Shown here in pieces: positions 13,270 to 22,230 of a stretch of DNA of 64,000 bases. The stretch comes from Deinococcus metallilatus. GTDB taxonomy: Bacteria > Deinococcota > Deinococci > Deinococcales > Deinococcaceae. Both the position numbers and the translations under genes were made by a program. Numbering within the stretch: the first letter of the stretch is position 1; each line of letters starts with the position of its first letter. The notes under the pieces were generated by a model, which saw only the letters and a program-made list of their open reading frames with translations, searched no databases and was not told the origin of the DNA. Where the stretch lies: contig NZ_CP038511.1 of the NCBI RefSeq assembly GCF_004758605.1, forward strand, positions 1 to 64,000, in the 5' to 3' direction.

Positions 13270-14406
13270 TCACGGCGCCTTCGTGTCGCTCCCCAGGCGC
13301 ACCGTCACGTCCGCGCCGGGGAGGCCTGCCTCCCGGGTCACCCGCCCATAACCCATGTCGCGCTGCACCGCCGCGGCCGCCTTCCCGCTCACGGTGGTTG
13401 GGCCCCCGGCGCGCGGACCGTTGGAGATCACGACCTGCTGGTAGCCCAGGCCCTCCAGCCGCGCCCGGAGGCGCCGGGCACTGCCGTCCGGCGCCCCGGC
13501 GTTCACGACCGCGACGGTCAGGAATCGCGGGTCGTTGGGGTCCCGGAACTGCTCCCGGACCAGGGCGTGCAGCGCGGGATGGTCGGCGACCCAGGTGCCA
13601 CCGTCCCCGAAGGAGCCCGGGAGGGTCGCCGTGTTCACCTGGAGGCCCCCCAGCGCCGCGCCCAGCAGGGCGCCGACCTGCGCCCGGGTCAGGTTCGTCC
13701 TCGTGTTTCGGTCCAGCGCCCCCACCATGGCGGGGAGCCGCCACCAGTTCAGCGGGTTCTTGACCCGGTTCACCAGGGCGGTCAGGTAGAGCTGCTGCCG
13801 CTGGACCCGGCCGAGGTCGCCCAGGTTGTCCTTGCGAAAGCGCAGGAAGCCCTCGGCCTGCGGCCCGCGGAGGCGCTGACGGCCCGGCTGGAGGTCGATG
13901 TGCAGCTTGCCCGCGTTGTCGTCGTACTTCATGCGGCGGGGCACGTCCAGCGTCACGCCCCCCACCGCGTCGGTCAGTGCCCGCACCGCGTTGAGTGACA
14001 GCAGGACGTACGCGTCCACCGGCACGCCCGTCAGGTCCTGCACCACCTTGACCAGCAGCTCGGGCCCGCCCTTCACGTTGGCCCCGTTGATCTTGCCCCA
14101 GCCGTACCCCGCGAGGTTGACCCAGGTGTCGCGGGGAAGACTCAGCAGGTTCACCCGGCCGCCCGGCCAGAACTGCGCGAGCACCAGGGTGTCCGTCAGG
14201 AAGGTGAAGTCCTCCGGGGCCACCGGCCAGGGCCACACCGCCGCGTTCTCCTGGTAGCGGGGCGTCACACCGGCGAGCAGCACGGTAACCGGACGCCCCG
14301 CCGCGCGGGGCAGCGCCCCATACCGGGTGAGCGCCGGGACCGCGGGAGCCCCCAGGGCGACGAGGCCCGCCAGAACAACGAGCACGGGCACGGTGAGGCG
14401 GCGCAC
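13270..14406 (-). CDS. LytR-CpsA-Psr (LCP) family cell-wall glycopolymer ligase
   Basis: 378 residues. Signal anchor at about 5-27, then the LCP domain with its characteristic segments: SLPRDTWVNLAGYG, GKINGANVKGGPELL, LTGVPVDAYVLLSLNAV and GGVTLDVPRRMKYDD, including the arginines that bind the polyprenyl pyrophosphate head group (RDT, LRFRKDN). The C-terminal part (about 285-378, SARRLRARLEGLGYQQVVIS) is a LytR C-terminal domain. The family transfers lipid-linked glycopolymers to peptidoglycan outside the membrane. Monocistronic. Confidence 0.93.
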   Translation of the reverse strand: MRRLTVPVLVVLAGLVALGAPAVPALTRYGALPRAAGRPVTVLLAGVTPRYQENAAVWPWPVAPEDFTFLTDTLVLAQFWPGGRVNLLSLPRDTWVNLAGYGWGKINGANVKGGPELLVKVVQDLTGVPVDAYVLLSLNAVRALTDAVGGVTLDVPRRMKYDDNAGKLHIDLQPGRQRLRGPQAEGFLRFRKDNLGDLGRVQRQQLYLTALVNRVKNPLNWWRLPAMVGALDRNTRTNLTRAQVGALLGAALGGLQVNTATLPGSFGDGGTWVADHPALHALVREQFRDPNDPRFLTVAVVNAGAPDGSARRLRARLEGLGYQQVVISNGPRAGGPTTVSGKAAAAVQRDMGYGRVTREAGLPGADVTVRLGSDTKAP

Positions 14407-14571
14407 CCGGGCAGTGTAAGCCGCCCCTCCCGGGGCAGACGTCCGGGCGCGACTCCGGGACGGGGGGCCGCGGGGGGAGAGGAGGCCCGCGGCGGTGGGG
14501 CGAGCCTGGAGCGGCCGTTCGGCTCCTGCGGCGCGCGGCCCCTGGTCCGGCCCCGGGGAGAACGCGCCCCC

Positions 14572-15171
14572 TCAGGTGCCCCGTTCCAGCAGGCCAGCTC
14601 GGCGCCCGTACTCCTCGGTCCAGCCGTTGCTGAGGTAGAACTGCCGGATTTCCAGCCGGGAGAAGGGGGTGGTCACCACCTCCATCTGCATCCCGCTCCT
14701 CGCCTCCAGGTTCAGTTCGTGGGGGTCATACCACACGGTGTCGAACACGGCGTGATGGCGTTTTAGGGCCTCCAGTTCCCGTCCGTCCCCCTCCCGGTAG
14801 GGGAGGCGGAAGGAGGACAGGCTGTAGGCGGGGTCCCCCTGCCGCAGGATGACCGCCGCCCGGAGCGCCCCGTACGCCCCCAGGAGATCCGCTTCGGCTG
14901 GGAGGACACGCACGTCCACCGCCACCAGCCGTCCCAGGGGGTCATACTTGAGGATGGCCCGCGCCCGGTAGCCCTGCAAGGTGCCCGAGTAGACGGCGTC
15001 CCCGTGGGCGGCCTGCCGCTCGAAGCGCCAGCCCTGACGCGTCAGGATCGGGTGGGCCTCACTCCGGTCCGCGCCCCAGGCCAGGTTCGCAAAGCGGAAC
15101 GCGGCGGCCTCCCCGGTCGGGGACGCGCCCAGCACGGCGGCGGTGAACAGGAGCAGCAGCTTTCCCCGCAT
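14572..15171 (-). CDS. Exported protein of unknown function
   Basis: 199 residues with a clear signal peptide (MRGKLLLLFTAAVLGASPTGEA, cleavage near AAA at 22-24). The mature part begins FRFANLAWGADRSEAHPILTRQGW, followed by alternating strands and a helix; the LAWGADRSEA opening is a pattern seen in exported proteins of unknown function. No catalytic motif, cysteines or repeats. ATG 15171 lies 65 bases from the divergent C39-like gene, so the two share a promoter region. Confidence 0.7.
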   Translation of the reverse strand: MRGKLLLLFTAAVLGASPTGEAAAFRFANLAWGADRSEAHPILTRQGWRFERQAAHGDAVYSGTLQGYRARAILKYDPLGRLVAVDVRVLPAEADLLGAYGALRAAVILRQGDPAYSLSSFRLPYREGDGRELEALKRHHAVFDTVWYDPHELNLEARSGMQMEVVTTPFSRLEIRQFYLSNGWTEEYGRRAGLLERGT

Positions 15172-15236
15172 GGGGGCACTCTACCGGACGGCACGGGGCT
15201 CACCCCAGGGCGGCCCTCACCCGGTAGCCTCGGGCG

Positions 15237-16283
15237 GTGAAGCGCTTCTGGCTCCCCCTGTCCAGCCTGCTCCTCGCCTGCGCGGCGCAGGCCGCCCCCT
15301 ACACGCAGCAGACCAGTTTCGGCACGCCCGCGCCCGCCATCCGCGCCGCGCAGGGACGGGCGAGCGGGCCCGCGAGCTGGCAGGCCCTCCCGCCCCTGCG
15401 GGCGGGGCGTCTGGAGAGCGCGGCCGTCCCCGTGCCGCCCTTCAACGCGCTGATCCCGAGCTGGAACGTCACGGGGTCCACCACCAGCCCCGTCACGGTC
15501 GAGGTCCGGGTGCGCCGCCCGGGCGGCCGGTGGACCCGGTACTTCAGCTTCGGCGAGTGGCGGGCGGCCGGGCCGCGGGCGAGCCGCGCGGTCACGCGAA
15601 CAGCGGACGGCACGGTGAACACCGACACCCTGGCGCTGCCCTTTCGCGCGGACGCCTTCCAGTTCCGGGTGACGGCGGGGGCGGGCACGCAGGTGCGGCT
15701 GCTCTCCTTCAACACGTCCGACACCGACCTGCGCTTCCGGGAACAGGGCGCGGCGGGGCAGGCGGCGGCCTGGAACCGGGTGCTGAAGGTCCCGGGGCTG
15801 TCCCAGATGATCTACCCGGAGGGGGGGCCGGTGTGGTGCAGCCCGACCAGCGTCAGCATGCTGCTGGGCTTCTGGGGAACACCGGTGCGCGTCCCGGACG
15901 CGGCGGGAGCGACCTTCGACGCGACCTACGACGGCTTCGGGAACTGGCCCTTCAACACGGCGTACGCGGCGACGCACGGCCTCCAGGCGTTCGTCACCCG
16001 GCTGGGCAGCCTGCGGGACGCGGAAGCCTACCTCCTGCAAGGCCTCCCGCTGGCCGTCAGCGTGCGCTTCCGGGCGGGCGAGTTGCCCGGCGCGCCGCTC
16101 TCCTGGTCGGACGGACACCTGATGGTCCTCACGGGATTTGACGCGCGGGGCAACCCGGTAGTCAACGACCCGGCGGCGCCCAGTGACGCCAGCGTGCGGC
16201 GCACCTACCCCCGGGCAGTCTTCGAGCGGCTGTGGCTGAATCACGCGGGCGGGATGGCGTATGTCCTGGCTCCACAGCCCTGA
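15237..16283 (+). CDS. Exported C39-like cysteine peptidase family protein
   Basis: 348 residues from GTG 15237. Signal peptide (about 1-19, ending AAQA), a beta-rich N-terminal region (40-170), then a papain-like C39_2 domain: Cys201 in VWCSPTSVSMLLGFWG, His294 in WSDGHLMVLTGFDARG and Asp in VVNDPAAPSD, which together form the expected Cys-His-Asp set. Acts outside the cytoplasm, substrate unknown; in this family roles range from bacteriocin leader cleavage to wall-associated peptidase. No transporter domain is attached. The ribosome site is weak. Confidence 0.8.
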   Translation: MKRFWLPLSSLLLACAAQAAPYTQQTSFGTPAPAIRAAQGRASGPASWQALPPLRAGRLESAAVPVPPFNALIPSWNVTGSTTSPVTVEVRVRRPGGRWTRYFSFGEWRAAGPRASRAVTRTADGTVNTDTLALPFRADAFQFRVTAGAGTQVRLLSFNTSDTDLRFREQGAAGQAAAWNRVLKVPGLSQMIYPEGGPVWCSPTSVSMLLGFWGTPVRVPDAAGATFDATYDGFGNWPFNTAYAATHGLQAFVTRLGSLRDAEAYLLQGLPLAVSVRFRAGELPGAPLSWSDGHLMVLTGFDARGNPVVNDPAAPSDASVRRTYPRAVFERLWLNHAGGMAYVLAPQP

Positions 16284-16358
16284 AGGACCTGACTTTCCTG
16301 GGTGCTCTGCCCGCACCGGGAGACTGGCTATGCTGAGGGGACCCACCCGGAGGACCCT

Positions 16359-16889
16359 ATGAAGCGTGCGCTCGTTCTGCTTGCCCTGGTCGGCCTCACC
16401 GCGCCCCTGCCCGCGCAGGCGGGGGGTGGAACGGGTGCCGTGAGGCGCTCCGCCCCGAACTTCACCTTCACCGACCTGGGCGGAGAGCGGGTGAGCCTGG
16501 CCGAGTTGCGGGGCGAGGCGGTCATCGTGCAGTTCGGGGACGTGGGCTGCGCCGTCTGCCGGAAGAACGACCGCCTGCTGCGCCACTACCAACTGGAGTA
16601 CGCCACCCACGGCCTGGTGGTCGTCAGCCTGCACGAGCGGGCCACGTTGGAAGAACTGCGGCGATACGACGCGGGGTTTACCTTCAGCACGCTCGCGGGA
16701 CTCGACCCGGGGCAGGCGATTGCGCGCCAGTATCACGCCCTGACGCTCCCCACTACGGTCTTCATCGACCGGGCCGGGTTCATCCGGGACGTGCGTCGGG
16801 GCCGCCTGGAGGAGGACGACCTGCTGCGGTCGCTGCAAGCCCTGCTCTCACTCTCAGTGACTGAAGTGGCTGGAGATGGAGGGCCGTGA
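16359..16889 (+). CDS. Exported redoxin/TlpA-like thioredoxin-fold protein
   Basis: 176 residues from ATG 16359, chosen for GGAGG 6 bases upstream. Signal peptide to about residue 21 (LPAQAGG), then APNFTFTDLGGERVSLAELRG, the TlpA/AhpC-like strand, the redox motif GCAVC with Cys64 and Cys67, and cis-Pro in LTLPTTVFIDRAGFIRD. A periplasmic disulfide reductase. Its natural targets are unknown; it may serve cytochrome maturation or repair of exported proteins. The 3' end overlaps the open frame of the following mgtE remnant, so the original stop may have been altered. Confidence 0.85.
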   Translation: MKRALVLLALVGLTAPLPAQAGGGTGAVRRSAPNFTFTDLGGERVSLAELRGEAVIVQFGDVGCAVCRKNDRLLRHYQLEYATHGLVVVSLHERATLEELRRYDAGFTFSTLAGLDPGQAIARQYHALTLPTTVFIDRAGFIRDVRRGRLEEDDLLRSLQALLSLSVTEVAGDGGP

Positions 16890-17370
16890 GATCGACTCTC
16901 CCCGCGCCTCCACGGTGCTGCTGTGGCGCAAGCGCATCGGCTGGCTGCCGACCCTGTTCGTGACCACCAACGTCATCGGCCCCAACGACTGCCTGGTCGC
17001 CCTGGTGCCCACGCTCGCCATCTCCTCCCCGACCCTGATCGGCGCGGGCGGCAACACCGGCAGCCAGTCGGCCACGCTGGTGGTGCGGGCCATCGCCCCC
17101 GGACAGATCCGCGGGCGCGACACCCGGAGGGTGCTGTTCGAGGAGTTCGGGGCGGGCCTCCTGAGCGGCGTGATCGCCTTGCTGCGGACCGCGCTCTTTC
17201 GCCGCAGTCAGCGGCTGGCTTGGGCGTTCACCGCGGCATGTGCCAAAACCTGGATCGCCATCTTCGCTGACGTCGTGGGGGCCCTGTTGCCGCTGCGCTT
17301 CAAGCGGCTCAAAGACGCGACCGACCTCCTCATCCAGTTCAACGTGGCGAGCCTGGTTCTCCAGGTGTGA
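16876..17370 (+). pseudogene. mgtE: Remnant of a Mg2+ transporter MgtE gene (membrane domain)
   Basis: The translated stretch contains RRVLFEEFGAGLLSGVIALL and the MgtE hallmark IGAGGNTGSQSATLVVRAIA, followed by the helix IAIFADVVGALLPLRFKRL. Intact MgtE is about 450 residues, with an N domain and paired CBS domains before five membrane helices; here only about 160 residues of the membrane part remain, and the final helix region is scrambled (KDATDLLIQFNVASLVLQV in place of the usual D-P-x-x-x-x-x-P-x-x-T-T motif). No start-proximal domains exist upstream. It lies 62 bases ahead of corA, so two Mg2+ transporters were once adjacent. Confidence 0.8.
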
Positions 17371-17431
17371 GCGGGGGCACGCCACGTTTCTCTCGCCACA
17401 ATAACCGGGTGCCTCGCTCAAAGGAGTCGCC

Positions 17432-18457
17432 ATGAAGCCCCAAGCCGCCCAGGTCACTGAGGGTGAACACCGTCGCCCCGGTGATCTCCGGGCCTACCTC
17501 TTTGACCGCACCGGTGCGGTCAGCATTCAGCTCCACGCGCTGCCCGTTCGTCCGGCACCGGAGGGGGGCTTCACCTGGTTCGATGTGACCGACCCGGGGG
17601 CGGAGCACCTGGAGATGCTCCAGGGCCGCTTCGGGCTGCACCCCCTGGCCGTCGAGGACGCCTTGCACGCCCACCAGCGCGCCAAGGTCGAGGGTTACTC
17701 CACCTTTCAGTTCGTGGTCGTGCACGGGGTCTCCCGAGGTGACCAGGGCACGCTGAACATCCACGAACTCAACCTGTTCGTCGGGGCGGACTTCGTGATC
17801 AGCGTCCGGCACGGGCACGGCTTCGATCCCCAGCACATCCTCGACCGCTGGGAACGGGTCCCCCAGGACTGGCAGCCTGACCCCAGCAGCCTGTTCTACG
17901 TGCTCCTCGACGCCCTGGTGGACGACTACGCCCCCTTCACCGACGCCCTGGAGGACGACCTGCGAGACATCCGCCACCAACTGGTCACGCAGCCCGCCCT
18001 GGAGGAGGGAGAACTGCGGCGCATCTTCACCATCAGCGAACTGGCCTACGCGGCCCACGCCGTCGCCTTTCCGCTCAAGGACGTCCTGACGACCCTGCTG
18101 CGGGCGGGCCCACCGGTGGTGAGCGAGCTGGAGATTCCCTACTTCCGGGACATCCGGGATCATGTGGAGCACGTGGTCGAACGGCTGAATCTGGCCCGCG
18201 CGACGGCCGACCGCGCCTTCGACATCTACCAATCGCTGGAAGCCCGGGAGCAGGGTGCGGCCTCCCGGCAGCTCACCCAGGTGGCGACGGTGTTCCTGCC
18301 CCTGACACTGGTGACCGGGTTTTTCGGGCAGAACTTCAGCTTCCTGGTGGACCGGCTCATCACCAGCCCCCGGGCCTTCTGGATCTTCGGCGTGGGGCTG
18401 GAGGTCCTGGTCCTGGTGCTCACGCTGATCTTCGTGCGCCGTCTTGGGCGGCGCTGA
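17432..18457 (+). CDS. corA: CorA-family divalent metal transporter
   Basis: 341 residues. A large cytoplasmic alpha/beta domain (1-265) and two C-terminal membrane helices joined by the pore loop. The loop reads TGFFGQNFSF, so the family signature GMN is GQN; this variant is also met in other CorA-like proteins. The C-terminus FVRRLGRR is a basic cytoplasmic tail. The family forms pentamers that conduct Mg2+ (sometimes Co2+, Ni2+ or Zn2+ export in ZntB relatives). ATG 17432 with AAGGAG upstream. It follows the mgtE remnant and may have taken over its role. Confidence 0.92.
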   Translation: MKPQAAQVTEGEHRRPGDLRAYLFDRTGAVSIQLHALPVRPAPEGGFTWFDVTDPGAEHLEMLQGRFGLHPLAVEDALHAHQRAKVEGYSTFQFVVVHGVSRGDQGTLNIHELNLFVGADFVISVRHGHGFDPQHILDRWERVPQDWQPDPSSLFYVLLDALVDDYAPFTDALEDDLRDIRHQLVTQPALEEGELRRIFTISELAYAAHAVAFPLKDVLTTLLRAGPPVVSELEIPYFRDIRDHVEHVVERLNLARATADRAFDIYQSLEAREQGAASRQLTQVATVFLPLTLVTGFFGQNFSFLVDRLITSPRAFWIFGVGLEVLVLVLTLIFVRRLGRR

Positions 18458-18599
18458 CCCGGAGAACGAACCTTTTTTCATGCCGAGCGCCCAGGCACCG
18501 CACTCCTGAACCGATGAGCCGCTTCGCGGACCGGGGGACCAGCGGATGGACACTCGACGGCGAACAGGCGGAAGCTCACGTCTTCACGCAGGGTTGCCG

Positions 18600-18800
18600 A
18601 TGACCCTCCCACGATGGGCGCGGTTCGTCCAGGTGGCAGCCCTCCCGGTGGAGCCTGTGACGCACGTGGGCCTGTTGGCACTCGGCAACGGACTGGGAGG
18701 CCTGTTCCTGCTGCCCGGCGTGGTGGTGTCGTGGATGCACCGGCGAGGGTGGCCGTTGCGTTTCTTCGACCTGGGGTGCATGGAAGTCGGCCTGTCCTGA
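18600..18800 (+). CDS. Possible small membrane protein (66 codons)
   Basis: Open frame from ATG 18600: MTLPRWARFVQVAALPVEPV with hydrophobic LLALGNGLGGLFLLPGVVVSW (about 23-44). No clear ribosome site and no recognised family. The rest of the 18458-19145 gap (688 bases) shows nothing further that I can support. Listed because it is the only frame in the gap with protein-like composition. Confidence 0.25.
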   Translation: MTLPRWARFVQVAALPVEPVTHVGLLALGNGLGGLFLLPGVVVSWMHRRGWPLRFFDLGCMEVGLS

Positions 18801-19145
18801 CGCGGTGTCTTCTGGCCGTCGTCCTGAGGAGCTGGCCTCCATTCGACCGGGAGAGAGGACGTGGCCACGTCACTCCGGGTAGGATGGACAGGAAACCGGC
18901 TTGCCCCCACAGAACCGCTCGTTCACCGACACCCACAGGCCGGAAGTAGCCTCCGAGTTCATCGTTGCGGGCGCCTTTCACAGCGGCGTGACCGCACGTC
19001 CCTCACCGCAGAGGTGGCCTGTTCTTCCTGGGGTCTTCCTGACCGGGGGTCCACGCTCCAAGTGGGCAACGGCCCCCTGTCTTCCGGCTTTGAAGCGGCG
19101 TCCTCAGGACCTCTGGATGGGGGAATTGGGCCCCGCGCCCCGCCT

Positions 19146-19907
19146 TCACTGCACGCCCGAGGGGTTGACCGCCTGCCCCTCCCGGTACAGGCGGTAATCG
19201 ACGTGGGCCCCAGTGCTCTTGCCGGTGCTGCCGACCCGCGCGATCACGTCGCCCGCCCTCACCCGCGCGCCCACCCGGACGAGGTTGGCGCTGTTGTGGC
19301 TGTACCGGGTCCTGACGCCGCCCCCGTGGTCGAGCACGACCGTCCAGCCCCACCCGCTCCGGCTGTCGAAGCGGGATTCCACGACCGTGCCGGGCAGCGC
19401 GGCGCGGATGGGCGTCCCAGCGGGGACGGCGAGGTCGAGGCCCGGGTGGGCGGCCTGGTAGGGCGTGGTGACCCGGCCCTGGACGGGCAGCGCGGCGTTC
19501 ACCCGGATGGAGGCCGCGCGAACCACCGCGGTGGTGGAGGCGCGGGCCAGGGCCGGAGCAGGCAGCGTGAGGCGCTGCCCCACCTGGAGGGGCAGGCGGG
19601 GATTCAGCCCCCGGTTGACGCCCAAGAGGACCCCCAGGGTGATGCCATGACGTTGCGCGATCATGGACAGGGTGTCGCCCCGGCGCACCGTCCAGGTCCG
19701 GGTGGGTGCGGCGGGCAGGCTCAGTGCGGTTCCCACCCGTAGCCGGTTGGGGTTCACCCCGGGGTTGGCGCGCAGCAGAGCCTGGGTCGTCGTGCCGTGC
19801 CGCACCGCGAGGCGGGTGAGGGTATCCCCCGGTTGCACGGTGACGGTTGTGGCGGCAGCGAGGCTGAACATCAGGAGCGTCAGCGCGGTGAACAGGTGAT
19901 TACGCAT
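19146..19907 (-). CDS. LysM + M23 family peptidoglycan hydrolase-like protein
   Basis: 253 residues from ATG 19907, which gives a proper signal peptide (MRNHLFTALTLLMFSLAAA). Two LysM repeats (about 22-65 and 71-115) bind glycan chains, followed by an M23/LytM domain (140-245). Ligand pair His154 and Asp158 (HPGLD) and His204 are present. The HxH motif near the end is AHVDYRL, so His235 is kept but the second histidine, normally a zinc ligand, is Asp237. The protein may still bind zinc through Asp or may be a degenerate activator. Extracytoplasmic. Monocistronic with a 165-base upstream gap. Confidence 0.87.
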   Translation of the reverse strand: MRNHLFTALTLLMFSLAAATTVTVQPGDTLTRLAVRHGTTTQALLRANPGVNPNRLRVGTALSLPAAPTRTWTVRRGDTLSMIAQRHGITLGVLLGVNRGLNPRLPLQVGQRLTLPAPALARASTTAVVRAASIRVNAALPVQGRVTTPYQAAHPGLDLAVPAGTPIRAALPGTVVESRFDSRSGWGWTVVLDHGGGVRTRYSHNSANLVRVGARVRAGDVIARVGSTGKSTGAHVDYRLYREGQAVNPSGVQ

Positions 19908-20094
19908 GAACGAGCGGCAACTTATCAAGGTGTACTAAAGCTTTGATGAGTGAGCAAGAATGCAGCCAACCTGTCATGAGGACGCAAGCAGCTCGGCACC
20001 GGCCGGGACGCCTACTGCCCGCCCCTCCTCCCGGATCAACCGCTGCCAGGAGGTACCGCGGCCGGACCCTCCAGGTGCCTGTTCACCGCAGGCG

Positions 20095-20867
20095 TTATGG
20101 GCGGTCGAGGCGTCCGCCGTCCACGACCAGGGCCGCGCCCTGCACGACCCTCGCGTCGTCCGAGGCCAGGAACGCGATGGCCGCCGCGAGGTCGGCGGGC
20201 TGCCCCACGAAGTTGGGGTCAATCACCTCCACCCCGCTCTTCACGTTGGGGTTCTCCCGCAGCATCGGTGTCTCGATGGCGCCGGGCAGCACGGCGTTCA
20301 CGCGCAGCCCCCTGGCCTTGCCCTCCAGGGCGGCGGGGCGGGTCAGGGACACCAGGGCGGCCTTGGCAGCCGCGTACGGCGCGACCAGCGGGGAGGTCTC
20401 CACGGCATGGACGCTGCTCACGTTCACGATGGCGCCGCCCGGCCTCATGTGTTCGAAGCCCTCACGCACGAAAAAGAACGCGCCCAGCAGGTCCACCCCC
20501 AGCACCCGGCGCCGGTCCTCCGCCTCCAGTTCCAGGATGGGCTTGAACGTCATCAGTCCCGCGTTGTTGACGATCACGTCCAGCCCGCCGAAGCGCCGAG
20601 GGTCCCGGCCACACAGGCGCGCACCTGCCCCTCGTCGGAGACGTCGCACCGCACGGGCCAGGCGTCGGGCGCCCCATCCGTCTTCACCGCCTCGGCGGCC
20701 TGCCCGGCCCGGTCGAAGTCAAGGTCCGCCAGCACCACCCGCGCGCCTTCCGAGCCGAAGCGCCGCGCGGTCGCCAGGCCGATGCCGCTCGCGGCCCCGG
20801 TCACGATCACCGTCTTGCCCGTGAAGCGGGCCGGGACCCGCACGACAGGCTGAGCAACGTCACTCAT
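20095..20867 (-). pseudogene. Short-chain dehydrogenase/reductase gene with a frameshift
   Basis: The first frame runs from ATG 20867 with the cofactor motif TGAASGIGLA and DLDFD acid loop, up to CVAGTLGASAGWT and a stop at 20574. The second frame continues with GGLDVIVNNAG, NVSSVHAVETSPLVAPYAAAKAAL (catalytic Ser, Tyr, Lys) and the tail GAALVVDGGRLDRP. Joined, they make a complete classical SDR of about 255 residues. One base must be gained (or two lost) near 20590; there is no long homopolymer there. It starts directly after the glycosidase stop, as the last gene of a minus-strand operon. Either a recent inactivation or a sequence error. Confidence 0.85.
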
Positions 20868-22211
20868 CTACGCTTCTCCTTTCGACGCCAGGCGGTCGCC
20901 GGTGACGGCCGCCTCGGCCATCCCGTAGGTCGCCTCGCGGGCGTGGGCGTGGGTGCGGGCGAGGTCCTGCACGGCCGCCGCCGCTGCACCGTCCTGCTGG
21001 CTGGGTGGGAACACCGGCAGGGTGAGCGCCGTACTCTGCGTGGGCAGCACTGCCCGCCACTCGCGGATCAGGTCCCGGTACGCCTGTCCCACCGGCCGGA
21101 GGTTGCGGTCGAGGTCAGAGAGGCCCAGCGGGTTGACGGTGCCATTGTTCTCGCGCAGGGCGCTGTCCCAGTCCACCTGATCGGTCAGGGAGTACCAGGT
21201 GAAGCCCACGATGGGCAACCCGTCGTTGCGCACCCGCAGCACATTGGCCCACTCCTTGCGCAGCCACTGCACCGCCTCGTCCCCGTTTGGTCCCTGGTTG
21301 AGGTTCGTCTCGGTGTGCATGATCGGCAACCCGTACCGGTTGTAGTACTGTGCCGTGATCACCGAGTAGCCGTAGATTTCCCCGGAGGCCCGGGTGTTCC
21401 CGTCGGGTTGCACCAGATGCTCGTTGGTGACGTAGTAGTCGTTGCCCATGATGCAGTGGTGCTTGAGTGTGTTGTCGAGGAAGAAGTGGTACTCGTCCCG
21501 GGTCATGCCGTGGTCGAGCAGGTACTCGTACATCTCGCTGGAGACGCGGTGCCCGTAGTTCAGGTCGAGCGACAGGAAGCGCACCTGGTTGAGGAACTCG
21601 GCCCGGCCAATGGACTGGGGGTTCTGGGCGTGGAAGTACTCGCTGGACTCGCTCTGCACGAAGATCGCGTCGGGCCGGACCTGCAAGATCGCGTGCATGG
21701 CGAGCACGTTCGCCCGCACGATGTGCTTGAGGGCCGTGACAAAGGCGAGGTCGGTGGTGAGCTGCTCGTTCCACCAGCCGTACTTCGCGGAGAACAGGGC
21801 GCAGATGTACATCTCGTTCACGGGGGTGTAGAGCTGCACCCAGGGAAACCGCAGGGCGAAGGCCCGGGCGTAGCGGGCGAACTGCTCGGGGAAATCGGGG
21901 TTCTGGAAGTTCCCGATCCAGTCGGGAACCCCGAAGTGGCACAGGTCGGCGATGGGCATGAGGTCGCACCGCCGCAGGTCCCCGAAGGTCTCGTCGGCGA
22001 AGGTCCAATCGTAGCGATCCGGCCCCAGCCAGACGCGGTGCAGCGGCGGGCCGTAACGCAGGTGGGTCACGCCCAGCTCCTGCACCAGGTCGAAATCCCG
22101 CCGCCAGAGCTGGTAATGGCGGGTCTTGTCCATCTCGTCCTGGCGGAAGCGCCCGTTCTGGATGGTGGGGTAGGAGTTCTCGATGCCGGTGGCGAACATG
22201 AAGTAGAGCAT
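20868..22211 (-). CDS. Family 1-like glycoside hydrolase
   Basis: 447 residues. A TIM-barrel enzyme of the GH1/clan A type: the acid/base Asn-Glu is in YTPVNEMY (Glu133) and the likely nucleophile in LPIMHTETNLNQG (Glu301). Substrate-site aromatics such as HFGVPDWIG and FTWYSLTDQVDWD are conserved. Cytoplasmic; no signal peptide. GH1 enzymes hydrolyse beta-glycosides; the substrate here is unknown and the sequence is rather far from classical beta-glucosidases. AGGAG precedes the ATG. It is back to back with the SDR gene (TAG directly followed by ATG) and 20 bases after the ZIP-like gene. A fragment of a second copy lies at 9.6 kb. Confidence 0.8.
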   Translation of the reverse strand: MLYFMFATGIENSYPTIQNGRFRQDEMDKTRHYQLWRRDFDLVQELGVTHLRYGPPLHRVWLGPDRYDWTFADETFGDLRRCDLMPIADLCHFGVPDWIGNFQNPDFPEQFARYARAFALRFPWVQLYTPVNEMYICALFSAKYGWWNEQLTTDLAFVTALKHIVRANVLAMHAILQVRPDAIFVQSESSEYFHAQNPQSIGRAEFLNQVRFLSLDLNYGHRVSSEMYEYLLDHGMTRDEYHFFLDNTLKHHCIMGNDYYVTNEHLVQPDGNTRASGEIYGYSVITAQYYNRYGLPIMHTETNLNQGPNGDEAVQWLRKEWANVLRVRNDGLPIVGFTWYSLTDQVDWDSALRENNGTVNPLGLSDLDRNLRPVGQAYRDLIREWRAVLPTQSTALTLPVFPPSQQDGAAAAAVQDLARTHAHAREATYGMAEAAVTGDRLASKGEA

Positions 22212-22230
22212 GGTCGGTTCTCCTGTGGGG

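Noticed and set aside
17432..18457. GQN instead of GMN in CorA as a possible loss of function
   Set aside because: The surrounding loop and both helices are normal and GQN is met in other CorA-like proteins.
18901..19197. 98-codon plus-strand frame before the LysM-M23 gene
   Set aside because: No ribosome site, shadow-like Pro/Arg-rich composition, and its end runs into the M23 gene in antisense.
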